From Nyssa sinensis (Eukaryota > Streptophyta > Magnoliopsida > Cornales > Nyssaceae), in the NCBI GenBank assembly GCA_008638375.1, contig CM018051.1, forward strand, positions 5,476,852 through 5,540,851: 64,000 nucleotides of DNA, in the 5' to 3' direction. This document shows positions 36,078-47,538 of this stretch, one piece after another. The notes under the pieces are model-generated. The model did no database searches and was not told the origin of the DNA. It saw nothing but the letters and a program-made list of their open reading frames with translations. Made by a program: the position numbers and the translations under genes. Numbering within the stretch: the first letter of the stretch is position 1; the number at the start of each line of letters is the position of its first letter.

Positions 36078-38365
36078 AACATTCGAATCCTTAATGTTGT
36101 TATCTGGGTCAATTACATGAAACTGATGTTTTGTTTACGTGCTTGTTCTGAGATTGAACCTAACTTCCTTATGATAATGACGGAATCCTTATTTCGATCA
36201 TCTACTTTTTCTCCATAGATATTGGATTATGATTGTATATAAATAAACTCAAATCACTGAAACAAGCAGATGACTTCTTATATCCTTCTTTCTTCTCTAC
36301 TTGTAGCCTGCAAACTTAGGTTGGTGCTTGGTATTATGTGGTGTTATTTGAAAAATGTAGATGCGTTTGGAGGAATATGCTAGTTCTATTACTTCCCAGC
36401 ATAGCAGTGGCCTTTTTTTGTGTGGTGGTCATGAGTGCATCTCTTAATAGCCTTATTTTCTGCATTGATCGTAACCACCTATAATTTGCGTTCTGTTCTT
36501 TTGGTGGCACTCCTTTTTTGTGGCTGACGAGGCAATTGCAGCCACAATGCCATTTTGATGGGCCACGGTCTCATGGAACCATCGAAGTATTGGCCGAATG
36601 CTGATTGCGGAGTCATAGTTTAGGGTTATATTTGTTTGACATGATAAGAGGGTAGAATAAGATAATTGCTATTTCATCTTATGTTTGAATATTTATTTAA
36701 GATGAGATTAGTTATAATCATATTCTATTGGTGTAAGATTTATTTTTATCACATGTTCAATAGGATAAGGAGTAAAATAAAATAAATTTTTAATCATTCT
36801 TTTATGACAAGAAAAAGAGAGATAAGGGAGAAAATTGCTTTTAACAATCGCTACTAATGTCACTCATATATATTTTCATAACATATTATCATCACTGCTT
36901 ATGACAATTTTGGACTCTTAAATAAATTTAAACTGTGCCCTTTTTTTTCTTCTTCTTACATCTATTGATAATTATTTTTATTAATATTTGTATCAATAAA
37001 TTATTAAATTTGTTGAATCCTCTCTTATTTATTTGTATCTCTCTATTTTTAATTTTTTCTTTTTGTTTAAATTTCTTAGCATTTATTTTGGAATTTTTTT
37101 TTAAGAATTTGATTCTTCTAGGATCTCAAAAAATATTATTGAGAATATAAATTTAATATCCCATAAAATTTTATTATTTTTATTAATAATTATAATGATC
37201 TAAGTATAAAATTAAAATATAACAACATATTCAATACTTGTTATTCGAACATGTTCTAAATATTGAAATAGGATATTTAGTATCTCATAAAATTTTATTT
37301 TTTATCCAATTCGAAAATATCCAATCTAATCCCACTTTTAGTCCCCTCGTCCAGACTCCAAACGAAGGGTCGAACCAAAAATTTGGCTAATCAATGTAGT
37401 TAAATATCATCAAATTTGGTACCCAATTCCTAAAATGAATATTACAGATAAGGATGGATGTTAACAGTGGCAAATTCTAAACTTATATCTAGAGGGTAAA
37501 AAAAAAAAAATTAAACATCACTGTTTCTAAATGAACATGAATTTATAATTCTTTTTGATAAAATATGAAACTTTTTGGGTCAACTCCTAATTTTTAAAAC
37601 TTTATAATTAAAAGTAATAATAAATCTAAATTTTCTAGTGTTTTTGAGCTCACCCCTCATCCGCAAATGGATATTATTATTTTCATATTTTGTATGACTA
37701 ACATTGTAAAACGAACTAAGTTATTCGAACACGACTTATAATTAATCTAGTTAGAGACTTGTTTAAAATCGACTTGCAAGATAAACTAATTAAACTCGAA
37801 ATATATTTTAAAACTTATAAATTTATCGAATTAGTTTGAGTTTAGCTCGATAATCAATTAAGTTAGTGTAATAAAATATGAAAAAGCAAGGTACACGAGT
37901 TTGGTTCGAATAGAAACTCATCTGAAATTAATTTAAGAAATAAACAAGTTAAACTTGAACCAAATTTAAAGTTTATTTATTTTAATGAGTTAAATTTAAA
38001 CAATTTAAAATTTAATTCGATTTGGCTCATTTACAACACTACCCATGTGAATGAAAAGTAATGAAAATACACTTTTTGGTTGTGTAATTAGTACTTTATA
38101 AAAATATAATTTCATAATAATATTAAAAGTTAAAAATACCGACTAAATAAAAAAATTATTAGACAATTATATCAAATTTGAGATTGAAAATTACTTCCAT
38201 TTAGGTTGGGGGATCAAGGAAAGGATCATCTCGTAATTTAGAATTAATTGGAATATGGAATTGAAAATTAAGAAATTTTTAATTGATTATATTTTTTTAT
38301 CCATTAACCCGGATTGAGTCCGATTCGTCTTGCTCGCCCGGGAAAAAAAGTGACCCATTTCAACT
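36078..38365. other. Intergenic region between MDAR and P2
   Basis: The first 170 bp are the MDAR 3' UTR. The rest is AT-rich without a gene. The sequence around 36620-36790 and 37700-38060 has repeated TTTAA/GAATTA-type words that suggest decayed elements, but I could not define ends. Confidence 0.5.
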
Positions 38366-38600
38366 AAAACCCTAGCTATATATAATAATTGTAGGAATAC
38401 ATCCACACTTTCATTTCTCCCCGTTCCAGTCTGCGTTCATCTCCGCCTCCTGTTCCTGCAGATCCAGAGCTTTCTTGGTAAGCCTCTCTGTCTATACACT
38501 CATGTATTTATATATATATATATATATTTACATACATTCATGTATATATGTGGTTTGCTGATGAATTAATACCGATACTTCTATTCTCAGTCATTTTCAG
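38366..38600 (+). promoter_or_regulatory. P2 core promoter and 5' UTR intron
   Basis: AAAACCCTAG (telo-box-like, common in plant ribosomal-protein promoters) at 38366-38375 runs into TATATATAAT at 38377. A CT-rich leader follows, then a GTAAGC donor at 38478 and CAG acceptors at 38590 or 38600, just before the ATG at 38606. This indicates an intron in the 5' UTR, a frequent feature of plant ribosomal-protein genes. Confidence 0.6.
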
Positions 38601-38605
38601 AAAAG

Positions 38606-40880
38606 ATGAAGGTTGTCGCCGCCTATTTGCTCGCTGTGCTGGGAGGGAACCAGAGTCCTTCCGCCGATGATCTGAAGGACATCCTTGGCTCTGGTACTCT
38701 CTCCCACTGACACTACACATATGCATTATACACATTTTGTTTAGTTATATTGATCTATATCTCGAGGGCTGAACTGTCTTTCGCTTAAAGGTTGGTTTTG
38801 GTTCATATATATTGATATATGCACATATTTTAATAGTAATGAGTCAATTGTCCATGGTATTATGGTTTTTGCGGTTATTTTCTCTCCTGTTCCTTGATAT
38901 GTTCTCACGTTCTATTAATATTCAGTTCTGAGCTAGGTTGTGAACTGTGATATCTATGGTCTACTCGTCTGCTCTTTAACTTTTGACACAACCCCTGCCC
39001 CTACTTGCATGACTCAGCTTTCTGTGTATGCAATTGTTCTAAGTGGTTTTGATATTGCTCTGTGCTAAAGTTCGTGTAATGCAAATCAAAACCCATTTGC
39101 CTTCTATCTGAATATCGAAACTCAGTGTTGAAATTGGTGAAATTTTCAAATTGTCTGAACCATATAGTGCAATGAATTTGTACTGGTATGTTGGTTTGGT
39201 TATGTTCTCTGGTCCATTAGATGGTCCATAGTGTGCGTCGTTACTTAATTGTAGTGGATGTTTTGGATTTTTTTTTTTGGGAAAGGGAAGTTTTATGGCC
39301 TCTGAAGAAGTCACATTACTTGTTTGTGGGAAGCTGTGGCATGTGGGAATGGTTTGAATTATTTAGTGCATATTGGAGGTTTTTTTCCTTTTTATGTGGT
39401 TTGAATGAGTGTTTGAGCTAGTTAAATGTATTGTTTAAAAGGTGAAAAGCATCAGCAGTCAATGCAGTTGCTTTGTAACTTTGTCATGCTTGGCTTGCTT
39501 GTTTTGTTGTCCAGGGAATAAGCTGAATTTATTAGTTTAGCTTTAGATATCAAGTCCCAGACACTCGGGCTTTTCTGTTTTAGCATGATATTCTTGGTTT
39601 GGATGAGCTTTACTCGCAGAATGTTGATATGGAAGTTCTATGCTCTGTGCATTGTACGTTGTGTTCACATTCACAAACATGTACAGTAGTTTGTGAGTTT
39701 TCTTATAGTTACCTATTGAGATTTAGACCTGATTTTTTAATATATCTGTTAATTGGTAAAGATTTAATTTATGTCCAAAGATAACTAGGAATTTGTATAT
39801 CCTGAAAGGCTGTTCTTGAAATGTATCCCTATGCCGTCAATTGTTCCTATATATGGAGTGTAGTTGAAGATTTATTATTATTATTTTTTATCAGTGGAGT
39901 TGAAGATTTATTATATTGTGAAATGTTTGTCATACAGTTGGAGCTGAAACTGATGATGATAGGTTTGAGCTTCTTCTATCGCAAGTGAAGGGTAAGGACA
40001 TAACAGAGCTTATTGCAGCTGGTCGGGAGAAGTTGGCATCAGTTCCTTCTGGTGGTGGTGGTGGTGGTGCAGTTGTTGCAGTGGCTGCGACTGGTGGTGG
40101 TGGTGGTGGTGCTGCTGCTCCAGCTGCAGCTGAGCCCAAGAAAGAGGAAAAGGTGGAAGAGAAAGAGGAGTCAGATGACGTAAGTCTCATTTCTAATAAC
40201 CACATTGGGATTGGTATTCTAATCATACTGTGATGTCGAATGTCACCCAGCTATTCGTATTCTCTCAGTTCACTTGTACATGACATATTGACATAGTATA
40301 ATAGATATCTCTGGTGGTGATTCAGATTTTTACCCAAATTTAAGTCAAAATTTGAGTGTCATGCACTCCAATGGTCACTTAAATTTGGGTCTATGAATAG
40401 AAGTGCACTGATTTGGGTCTAGATTTGAGTAAAATCTTATTTGGGTCTGAGTTTGAGTGACCACTAGAGAAGATTTGTGTGAATTTTGACTCAAATTTAA
40501 ATTTGAGTCACCATCGGAGATGTTTTCTATTATATGTCCCAAAGTTGAAAAGCTAATGAAAGAGATACTTATGCATGGAGATTCCATTTGAGTGCAAATT
40601 TCTGATGGATATCTGAGACCTGCTTATTAAGCTACACTATTCATGTAATGGTAGCACAACTCTTGCACACATGAAGCAGGACTACCTTACTACTATTAGA
40701 GGCGGTCTATCTTTTCTCTTGATGAGTATCAGAGGCAGTCTATCTTATTAGACAGGCTGCTCTATAAGAACACACATTCACGCACCACCTTCATAATATT
40801 TCAACTTGCAACTTCTATGTAATTTATTGTTTCTTTCTTCCAACATTGTGCAGGATATGGGCTTCAGTCTTTTCGATTAA
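38606..40880 (+). CDS. RPP2: 60S acidic ribosomal stalk protein P2
   Basis: P2 pairs with P1 on P0 to form the lateral stalk that recruits translation factors to the large cytosolic subunit. Coding exons are 38606-38693, 39938-40179 and 40854-40880, joined at GT-AG introns. They give 118 residues, close to the usual 110-115. The N-terminal helical dimerisation domain starts [21 protein letters not shown] hinge carries two runs of six Gly encoded by GGT repeats (about 40050-40110), then an Ala/Pro stretch, an acidic Lys/Glu segment and the diagnostic C-terminus [12 protein letters not shown]. The last intron separates the final DMGFSLFD codons, so an unspliced frame would lose the factor-binding tail. 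A small inverted-repeat element lies in intron 2. Confidence 0.95.
40307..40521 (+). mobile_element. MITE-like inverted repeat in P2 intron 2
   Basis: 215 bp. The left end ATCTCTGGTGGTGATTC and the inverted right end ATCTCCGATGGTGACTC pair for about 45 bp with mismatches, both followed by AAATTTRAGTCAAAAT-like sequence. No coding content. The superfamily is unassigned because the target duplication is unclear. Confidence 0.6.
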
Positions 40881-43320
40881 GGGGTAGAGACGGACTCTTT
40901 GTACGGAACCTTTCCTTTTCAATCCAGAGCTTTTAGTAGATGCTTAAGTTCTTTGTTCAACGAATTGATTGTCGGATTTGGTTTATTTGTAGAAGAGAGT
41001 TATGACAAGCTAAAAGCATTGCTGTCAGATTCATAATGTGGCATTTGAATTTTGATTTATGGATCTGATTATTTTTGCCCTAATTGGAAAACAAATTATT
41101 GGTTGCAACTGCAAGATGCTGGTATTTTAGATTTGTGACCGTCTCTCGACGGTGTTTGCCTTTATCAGGTATATACCACCGTTTCTTGAGAAATTATTCA
41201 ATGGTCAGGGCTTCAATGATCAAATGATAGGTCATATGTGCATGTAGAATATATTATTGAGACTTTAAATTTGGCTTTAGAATTACTGAATAATTGCTTG
41301 CTCTTACGAGAAAATGTTTTATCAATCCTTTTGTTCTTCTGTCTGCGACATTACCTTGTTTTAGGTAGATGTGACCACTTTCTTTTTTTTTTTTTTTTTT
41401 CTTTCGTACATAAGAATTGTGTTTTCATTTATATTAATCACTTTTTCTTATTTCTTTATTCTTTATTGTATATTTCAAACATCATATCTATAATGATTAC
41501 TACAAGGTTTTTTTTTATTTGGTGATAATTCCTGCAAGTTTACAATATTAGTTTTACATACAAAATGACATTGCACTAACCGCAAAATTTTCTTCTAGTT
41601 CTTAAAGTGTTAGGTTTTATTGTTCTTTACTTTATATTTATGGTTATATTATTCTTTGTATAGCCTTTGGTTATAAAGGGTGTTTCTGTTCTTTGCAAGT
41701 ATGTAAATATCTTTACTAAAGACATGAATCCAGATATTAAAAAGATAGAAGAGAAAGATAAATTAATTCTATATTAAAAAATTGTTGATATATTTGTTAT
41801 AATTTTTTTTTCCAAATGCATGCATTTTAGCTAAAATAGTTCATGACATCTATAATATGTATGAATGTTACATTTTTATTCTAAAAAATTCATAATTGTG
41901 AGGAACTTTTTTGTTAATAAATTATCATATAAAAATATAATAATTAATAAGTATATTAAACTAATAGCTTCTTTTTTATCTCCCAAAGTTTTATTGTTAC
42001 AGAGTTGATTGGAAAAAGAAGAGCTTTTTATCAATAAAATACTAAACTATGATCAAATTACAAATTTAATACTGTTTTTTTTTACTATTTAATACTGAAG
42101 TTTTCTTGACTTTAGATCCTGATTATTCATTTATTTGGATTCGATAATTTTTTTAATTAAATGACAAAACAAATTCTATTCATTTTAATAATTTGATATG
42201 AATTTGATAATTTTTTTAGTTAAATGAACTAGATAAATTCAATCTATTAATGATTATTAAATTATGAATTTTAATTTTATATAATATATTAAATATTAAA
42301 TTATATAAAAATGTCTTAAGTTAAATTTATATATTTTAAATGTTTCACAATATATATATATATAAAATATATAAGTATTATTATCAGATCGAATTTGATT
42401 CAAAAATTAATAAATTTGAATTTAGATTAAAAATTTATAAATTCATCAAAAAAATTAAATCCGATTCAACAATTTTTTTAATAAATAATATTTGAATCAC
42501 CTTTACAGCTCTAATTAGACATCATATGCTTCCACACTATCACCATATTTTGATGTTGAATTTTAAAAGGAGGTTGGTTTTCAACCTGAGTAGAAGGATC
42601 AATTTGAAAAAAGTAAATTTTACCTTTACTCATCTCTTAAATTCAGACTATTTAGGAAGAATCGTAATATCTCTCTGCACCGTAATAAAATCATTATCAA
42701 TGGAATGTTCTGCGCCTCAGTGCGAAAAAATAGTGCAGCTTGGTTGGTTTAAAAATAGATTTTTAATTTTAAAATATAAAATAGGCATTTGATAAATTAT
42801 TTATTTTTTAATTTCTTAAAATTTAAATTATTATATTCAAATATATTTTTAAAACTTTTAAAAAATTAATTATAAAATTTTTAAAAATATTATATTTAAA
42901 TTACTATCCAAACGTAATAATTTATTAGTGCACTTTAGTGTGTGCAGTAGTCTTATACATGAAAGAAAATATTATGTCTTTTAATTTTATAAAACAAATA
43001 ATGTAATATTATAATATTTATATTAATAGTAAATTTAAAAAAAAATTAAAAAAATTAAAAATTTTAAAAATGTAGGATTGCTTGTACTTTGAACCAGCCC
43101 CACTACACTCACCACTACCCTACGCATAGGAGACAACTAACCTTTCTTAAAAAATATCTGGTCCTACGTAGTCCATCGACCCTTTCCTGGTCCTCCGGGC
43201 TCCACGAAGGCACGAACCCACCCACCGCCTAAAAACCCGACACAAGGCTCACTTTAACTCTTACCCAAAAAATAGAAAAAAAAAAAAGGCTCACTTTAGC
43301 AAACCCAGCTCTTAAGCCAA
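40881..43320. other. Intergenic region between P2 and bZIP, no gene seen
   Basis: The P2 3' UTR is followed by very AT-rich DNA with a T run at about 41383-41402. The open frames here are low-complexity and overlap no recognisable domain. GC content rises sharply after 43080 as the bZIP promoter begins. Confidence 0.55.
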
Positions 43321-43341
43321 TCCACGTCTCTTTTCAAATGC

Positions 43342-43505
43342 CACGTGTCTTCTTCCCGTAGTCCCATCCACCGACTCCCCTCACAGACTCATTTCCCCAG
43401 TGCACGTGCGAAGTTCTCAAGCCTTAAGTCGCCGACGTGGCGAGCAGACATTCATGGGCTCGACTTCGGAAACATGTCTACTTGTAATGTGGCATGACAC
43501 GTGGC
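43342..43505 (+). promoter_or_regulatory. G-box/ABRE cluster upstream of the bZIP gene
   Basis: Three CACGTG cores at 43342-43347, 43403-43408 and 43498-43503 (the last within ACACGTGGC, an ABRE match), plus GACGTGGC at 43434-43441. All lie within about 260 bp of the ATG. Such clusters are typical binding sites of bZIP and bHLH factors; ABA or light control is inference. Confidence 0.65.
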
Positions 43506-43603
43506 ACTCTGAGGGAGTCTGTGTGCAGAATAAGGTCCCCCTTTCTCTTTCTTCCTTACCCTCCCTCGAAGTACTGCGTTTTGCTTCTTTCTGTCTCTCT
43601 AAC

Positions 43604-46600
43604 ATGGATGACGAGTTGTGTCACGAAGGAGTGGAAACTGGGGGTCTGAGTCCTTGCACTCCGTCGACTTCGGCTGCGGATGGGGCGGTGTCGGGGAGTT
43701 TTTCCGGCGAGAATTGGAAATGCGGAGCGGATCGAATGGTGAAGATAGAGTTGGAAGCGGCTGAAACTTTGGCGGGTTTAGCGCATTCGGCGATGCACGA
43801 GAGCAAGAATCCTGGCGCTGAATCGGGCTGGAATGAAGGGGAGGGGGAGAGTCAGCGAGTCAAGTGCGAGTCGCCGGAGGGAGACTCGGGGTTGAACCCG
43901 GAGTATTCGGTGCCAGGGTCTTCGGATCTTGCTGAGGTAGGTTTCTCTGGATACATAGAGACACAAAAGCGCACAAATATATTTATAGCCTATTTTTTTT
44001 TGTAAAGTTTAAAATTTAGGATGTTTGAGTTTGCTAGGTAATACAATGAAGTGGTTGATCTTGGTCTTTTTTTTTTTGTGTGCTTTTGTGGTCCTCAATC
44101 ATAAATGAAAATACAATAAATTAATTTATAAAAAATATTTTTTTCTTAAATAATTTTATTATTATAATTATCTTTTAAAATATTGTTTTGGTATATGCTT
44201 TCTGAAGATTGATTGAGACTGCCACTTTTTTTTTACCTTCAGGATGGTAACAGCAAGATTAAGCTTGTAGATTGTTAATTTCTAATGATAGAAGTAAATG
44301 AATTTTAATTTAAAGAGTTGGAAACTTTTTCATGACAATATTCTTAGGGAAATATCTTAAGAAACCAAAATTTTTCTCTATCATTGGTATGTTCAAATCA
44401 ACTACATGAGTGTTGGCTACTGTATGGATAGTGCAACTGCAAGGTGTGACAACAAAGTGCAGCATTGTTTCTCATGCTCCCACTCTCTTGAGTCCTATAC
44501 ATGCACACATTATGCCTAAAAGGATTCATAGTTGGAGAGATTTAACCAAGAAGAAATTGTGGTAACTTTGGACCATATTAAGATTAATTCATGATATTAA
44601 CTTGTGAAGATCAATCCAAAAGTGGATTTTAACTTTCAGAGGCTCTTGCCTTTTAGGTTTTATGGGTTCCTCAATAAGGTTTCTTGGGTATTGATCCTTA
44701 TTAATTCAAAGACATTGCAGTATTAGGTCTCGAGTTCCAAACTTGTTCCAATAAAATTCTTGGTTTATACACTCACCCCTGAGGAGATATTTCAAATTTT
44801 GAAATGCATTCTATTTTTTTCTAGTGACACGAGTTTGTGTTCCCTCACTCTTGTCTTAACTTTTCTAAACAATGTTTGGATTGTTTTTTAACTTGAAATC
44901 GTACCGCTGTTGGCAAGGAAAGGAACTTCTGCATATTGACATAAAAAAATATCGTGGTTCAATTTCTTAGAACATAAGGTGAAAAAAGTTATGGTCTCAT
45001 AAGAATTTCCATGGTCATTTGCTTCATTTGACATGGTAGCTTTTCCTACATTGGTTGTGCTCTTTGCCATTAATTGCATATAAACATGAACTTTCGTAAC
45101 GAATCTTCTTCCAAATTTTTTATGTGGATGATGGCCACTGAATTTTAATTTAGAAAACAAAAGTGCAGGTGGTATTAATAGAGTACAGTAGAATATGAAA
45201 TATGAAAAACATAATAAGTTTGGAGGCCAAGCCTTCCATTATTTTGGACACAACATATTTATGGGTCAAAAAGTATAATTCTGTTCTGAAAGTTTTTATT
45301 TATTATTATTATTTTTGTTATGATTTCCGACTCTAGTGTTTGTTTAATTTTTTGGTTGAGCTATACTAAAAATTAAGTCGTGAGTAATCTATTTTTGAAG
45401 CTGTCCGTGCGTGCCTTCTTTTGTGGAAGTTGGAATTATAATTATGTAACTTTCTAATAGGAAATTTAGTCCTAGATTTAATCTCTATCACAATGTTGAT
45501 TCTTCTTATGTTATAATTTCCCAGTAGAAGGACTGAGGTCCTATTCGAGTGGTACAAGTGTCCACCTTCACGCAATTAGCGTGAATTCGATTCTCCCTCA
45601 CATCATTGTGTAAAAAAAAATTAAAATTCCCAGTAGAGTCTACTTAAGTTTTGTGAAGCTGGTAGATTCTATAGGCATTGTAAGAGAGGGATCTTATGCT
45701 AGTTTCCAAAATTGGGACTCAAAAATTGTTTCTTTATTGAACATTTATTTTTCTCTTGTTTGAGAATAGAGGCCAAAACTTGTACTATAAGAAATTAATT
45801 TGTATGAAAAAGAATTATATACTGCAAGATTGCTTAGATGTGTCGTGTGATTCTTGTCACTCCTCCGTCCCTCCCTCTGGTCACGAATTTTGTGGAGTGA
45901 TTCATGCACAATTAATGGTGTGGAACCTTCTTCCAAATTAGTGACCTTCTAGTTTTTGACCAAGAAGAGAGAGAATCTTAGTTTCCTCATTTTAATTTTA
46001 CCTTTTCACTATTTTTTTCAGCGTTTTCAAAATCACAGACCTCACTGTCTTCTTTTCTCTTTATAGACCTTCACAACATATGCCCAAACCCCTTAGCCCA
46101 ACATAAGTTGAGCCTAGGCAGCTGTATGCTCTGTGTAATGATGGTTCAATTTATTTTTATTTCTTTCATTGGCCAACAACTGGAAGTCAAACCTAGATAA
46201 GGCTACATAATAAATTAAAAGAACCAAATGTTGCATTGAAAGATTACTCATTGAAATCCAGAAGTAATGTGAGAGGGAGCACAAAATAGTTGTGCAAAAA
46301 AATACATAGCCTTAAGCTTTTTCTCCAGTTCAAAGAGTCTCAAGTAAGATTCTGATTTAGGTCTTGGGTATGTTTAAACAATGAGCCCAATAATTTCTAA
46401 CTATTCTGGTCTTTAGCTGACTAAATCTACTTAGCATGTCTCTGATGTTATGTATGCGTGTGTTATGCTTTTTGCCTTTTCCCCCCTCCTTATGATTCGT
46501 GTTTTTCCATGAAATTCCAAAAACTTGGATCAAAAGCTGATAAGAACATGGAGGCTGTGTGCCTGTACTATATACAGCTTACACATTCATGTCATAACTC

Positions 46601-47502
46601 TAAAATTCCTTCTGTGATTCTTATTTTAAGAGATCATTTAGCCCACTGTGCAGATACCAAATGACCTGAGTAATCAGTGTAAACAAATGAATTGGTCTTA
46701 ATGCAGTTAACCAGAAAATTATGTCAAAGAATTTTATTACTATCACCAAATTGCCCCATTCTGTGCAGGACTTTGAGAAATGTTTTTGTATATAGCAGGA
46801 TAGAGCAGTTGTGGTTCAGCAGCAGCGTGAAAAGGTTTGCAATGTAATGATAAAAACATTAAAGGCTGAGCAGGATGCTGAATTATATAAACCAAGTGTT
46901 ATGTGCACCACAAGCTATGCATCATCCAGCGGTGGCAAGTCAAGACAAAATTTGAGTGAGGTACTAAGACACTCAATTTCCTTCCCTGGATTTTATTCCA
47001 GTATGTTCATTATATTTAATAGAAACTTCTCGACTCAGGCTGAAAAGGAAGCTCGGAGACTACGCAGGGTATTTGCAAACAGAGAATCAGCTAGGCAGAC
47101 AATTCGCCGTAGGCAGGTAAGCTATATTTGCTCAATATAATACATGTGGTCATTATTTTCAGATTCAGCTTTTTAACCTATCACAAAAAAAAAAATTCAG
47201 ATTCAGCTTCATTCTCTTGTGAGCGGAGTCCTGAATTTTTCTATAATAGGGTTTTGGTCACTAAATGTTACTTTATTTGAATGATGTGCATGTATTGGAT
47301 GTTTTAAGACCATATACATTCACAATTCACTTCCTTGTTTTGCATCTGCACCTCCATTTCAATCCAGACACAGGTAGATCTCTCCTGCCACTTCACTACT
47401 GGCCCCAACTTTGTCTACATCCCTCTGCCCTGCATGTGATTTTCCCTTCCTCATTCCAAGCCTTTGTTATTTTAATAGTTTGAATGTGTGTTTAAAAACC
47501 AA

Positions 47503-47538
<36 letters not shown>

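Noticed and set aside
45529..45622. tRNA gene
   Set aside because: Only A and B box-like motifs are present, no cloverleaf acceptor stem; the A tail and target duplication mark a SINE.
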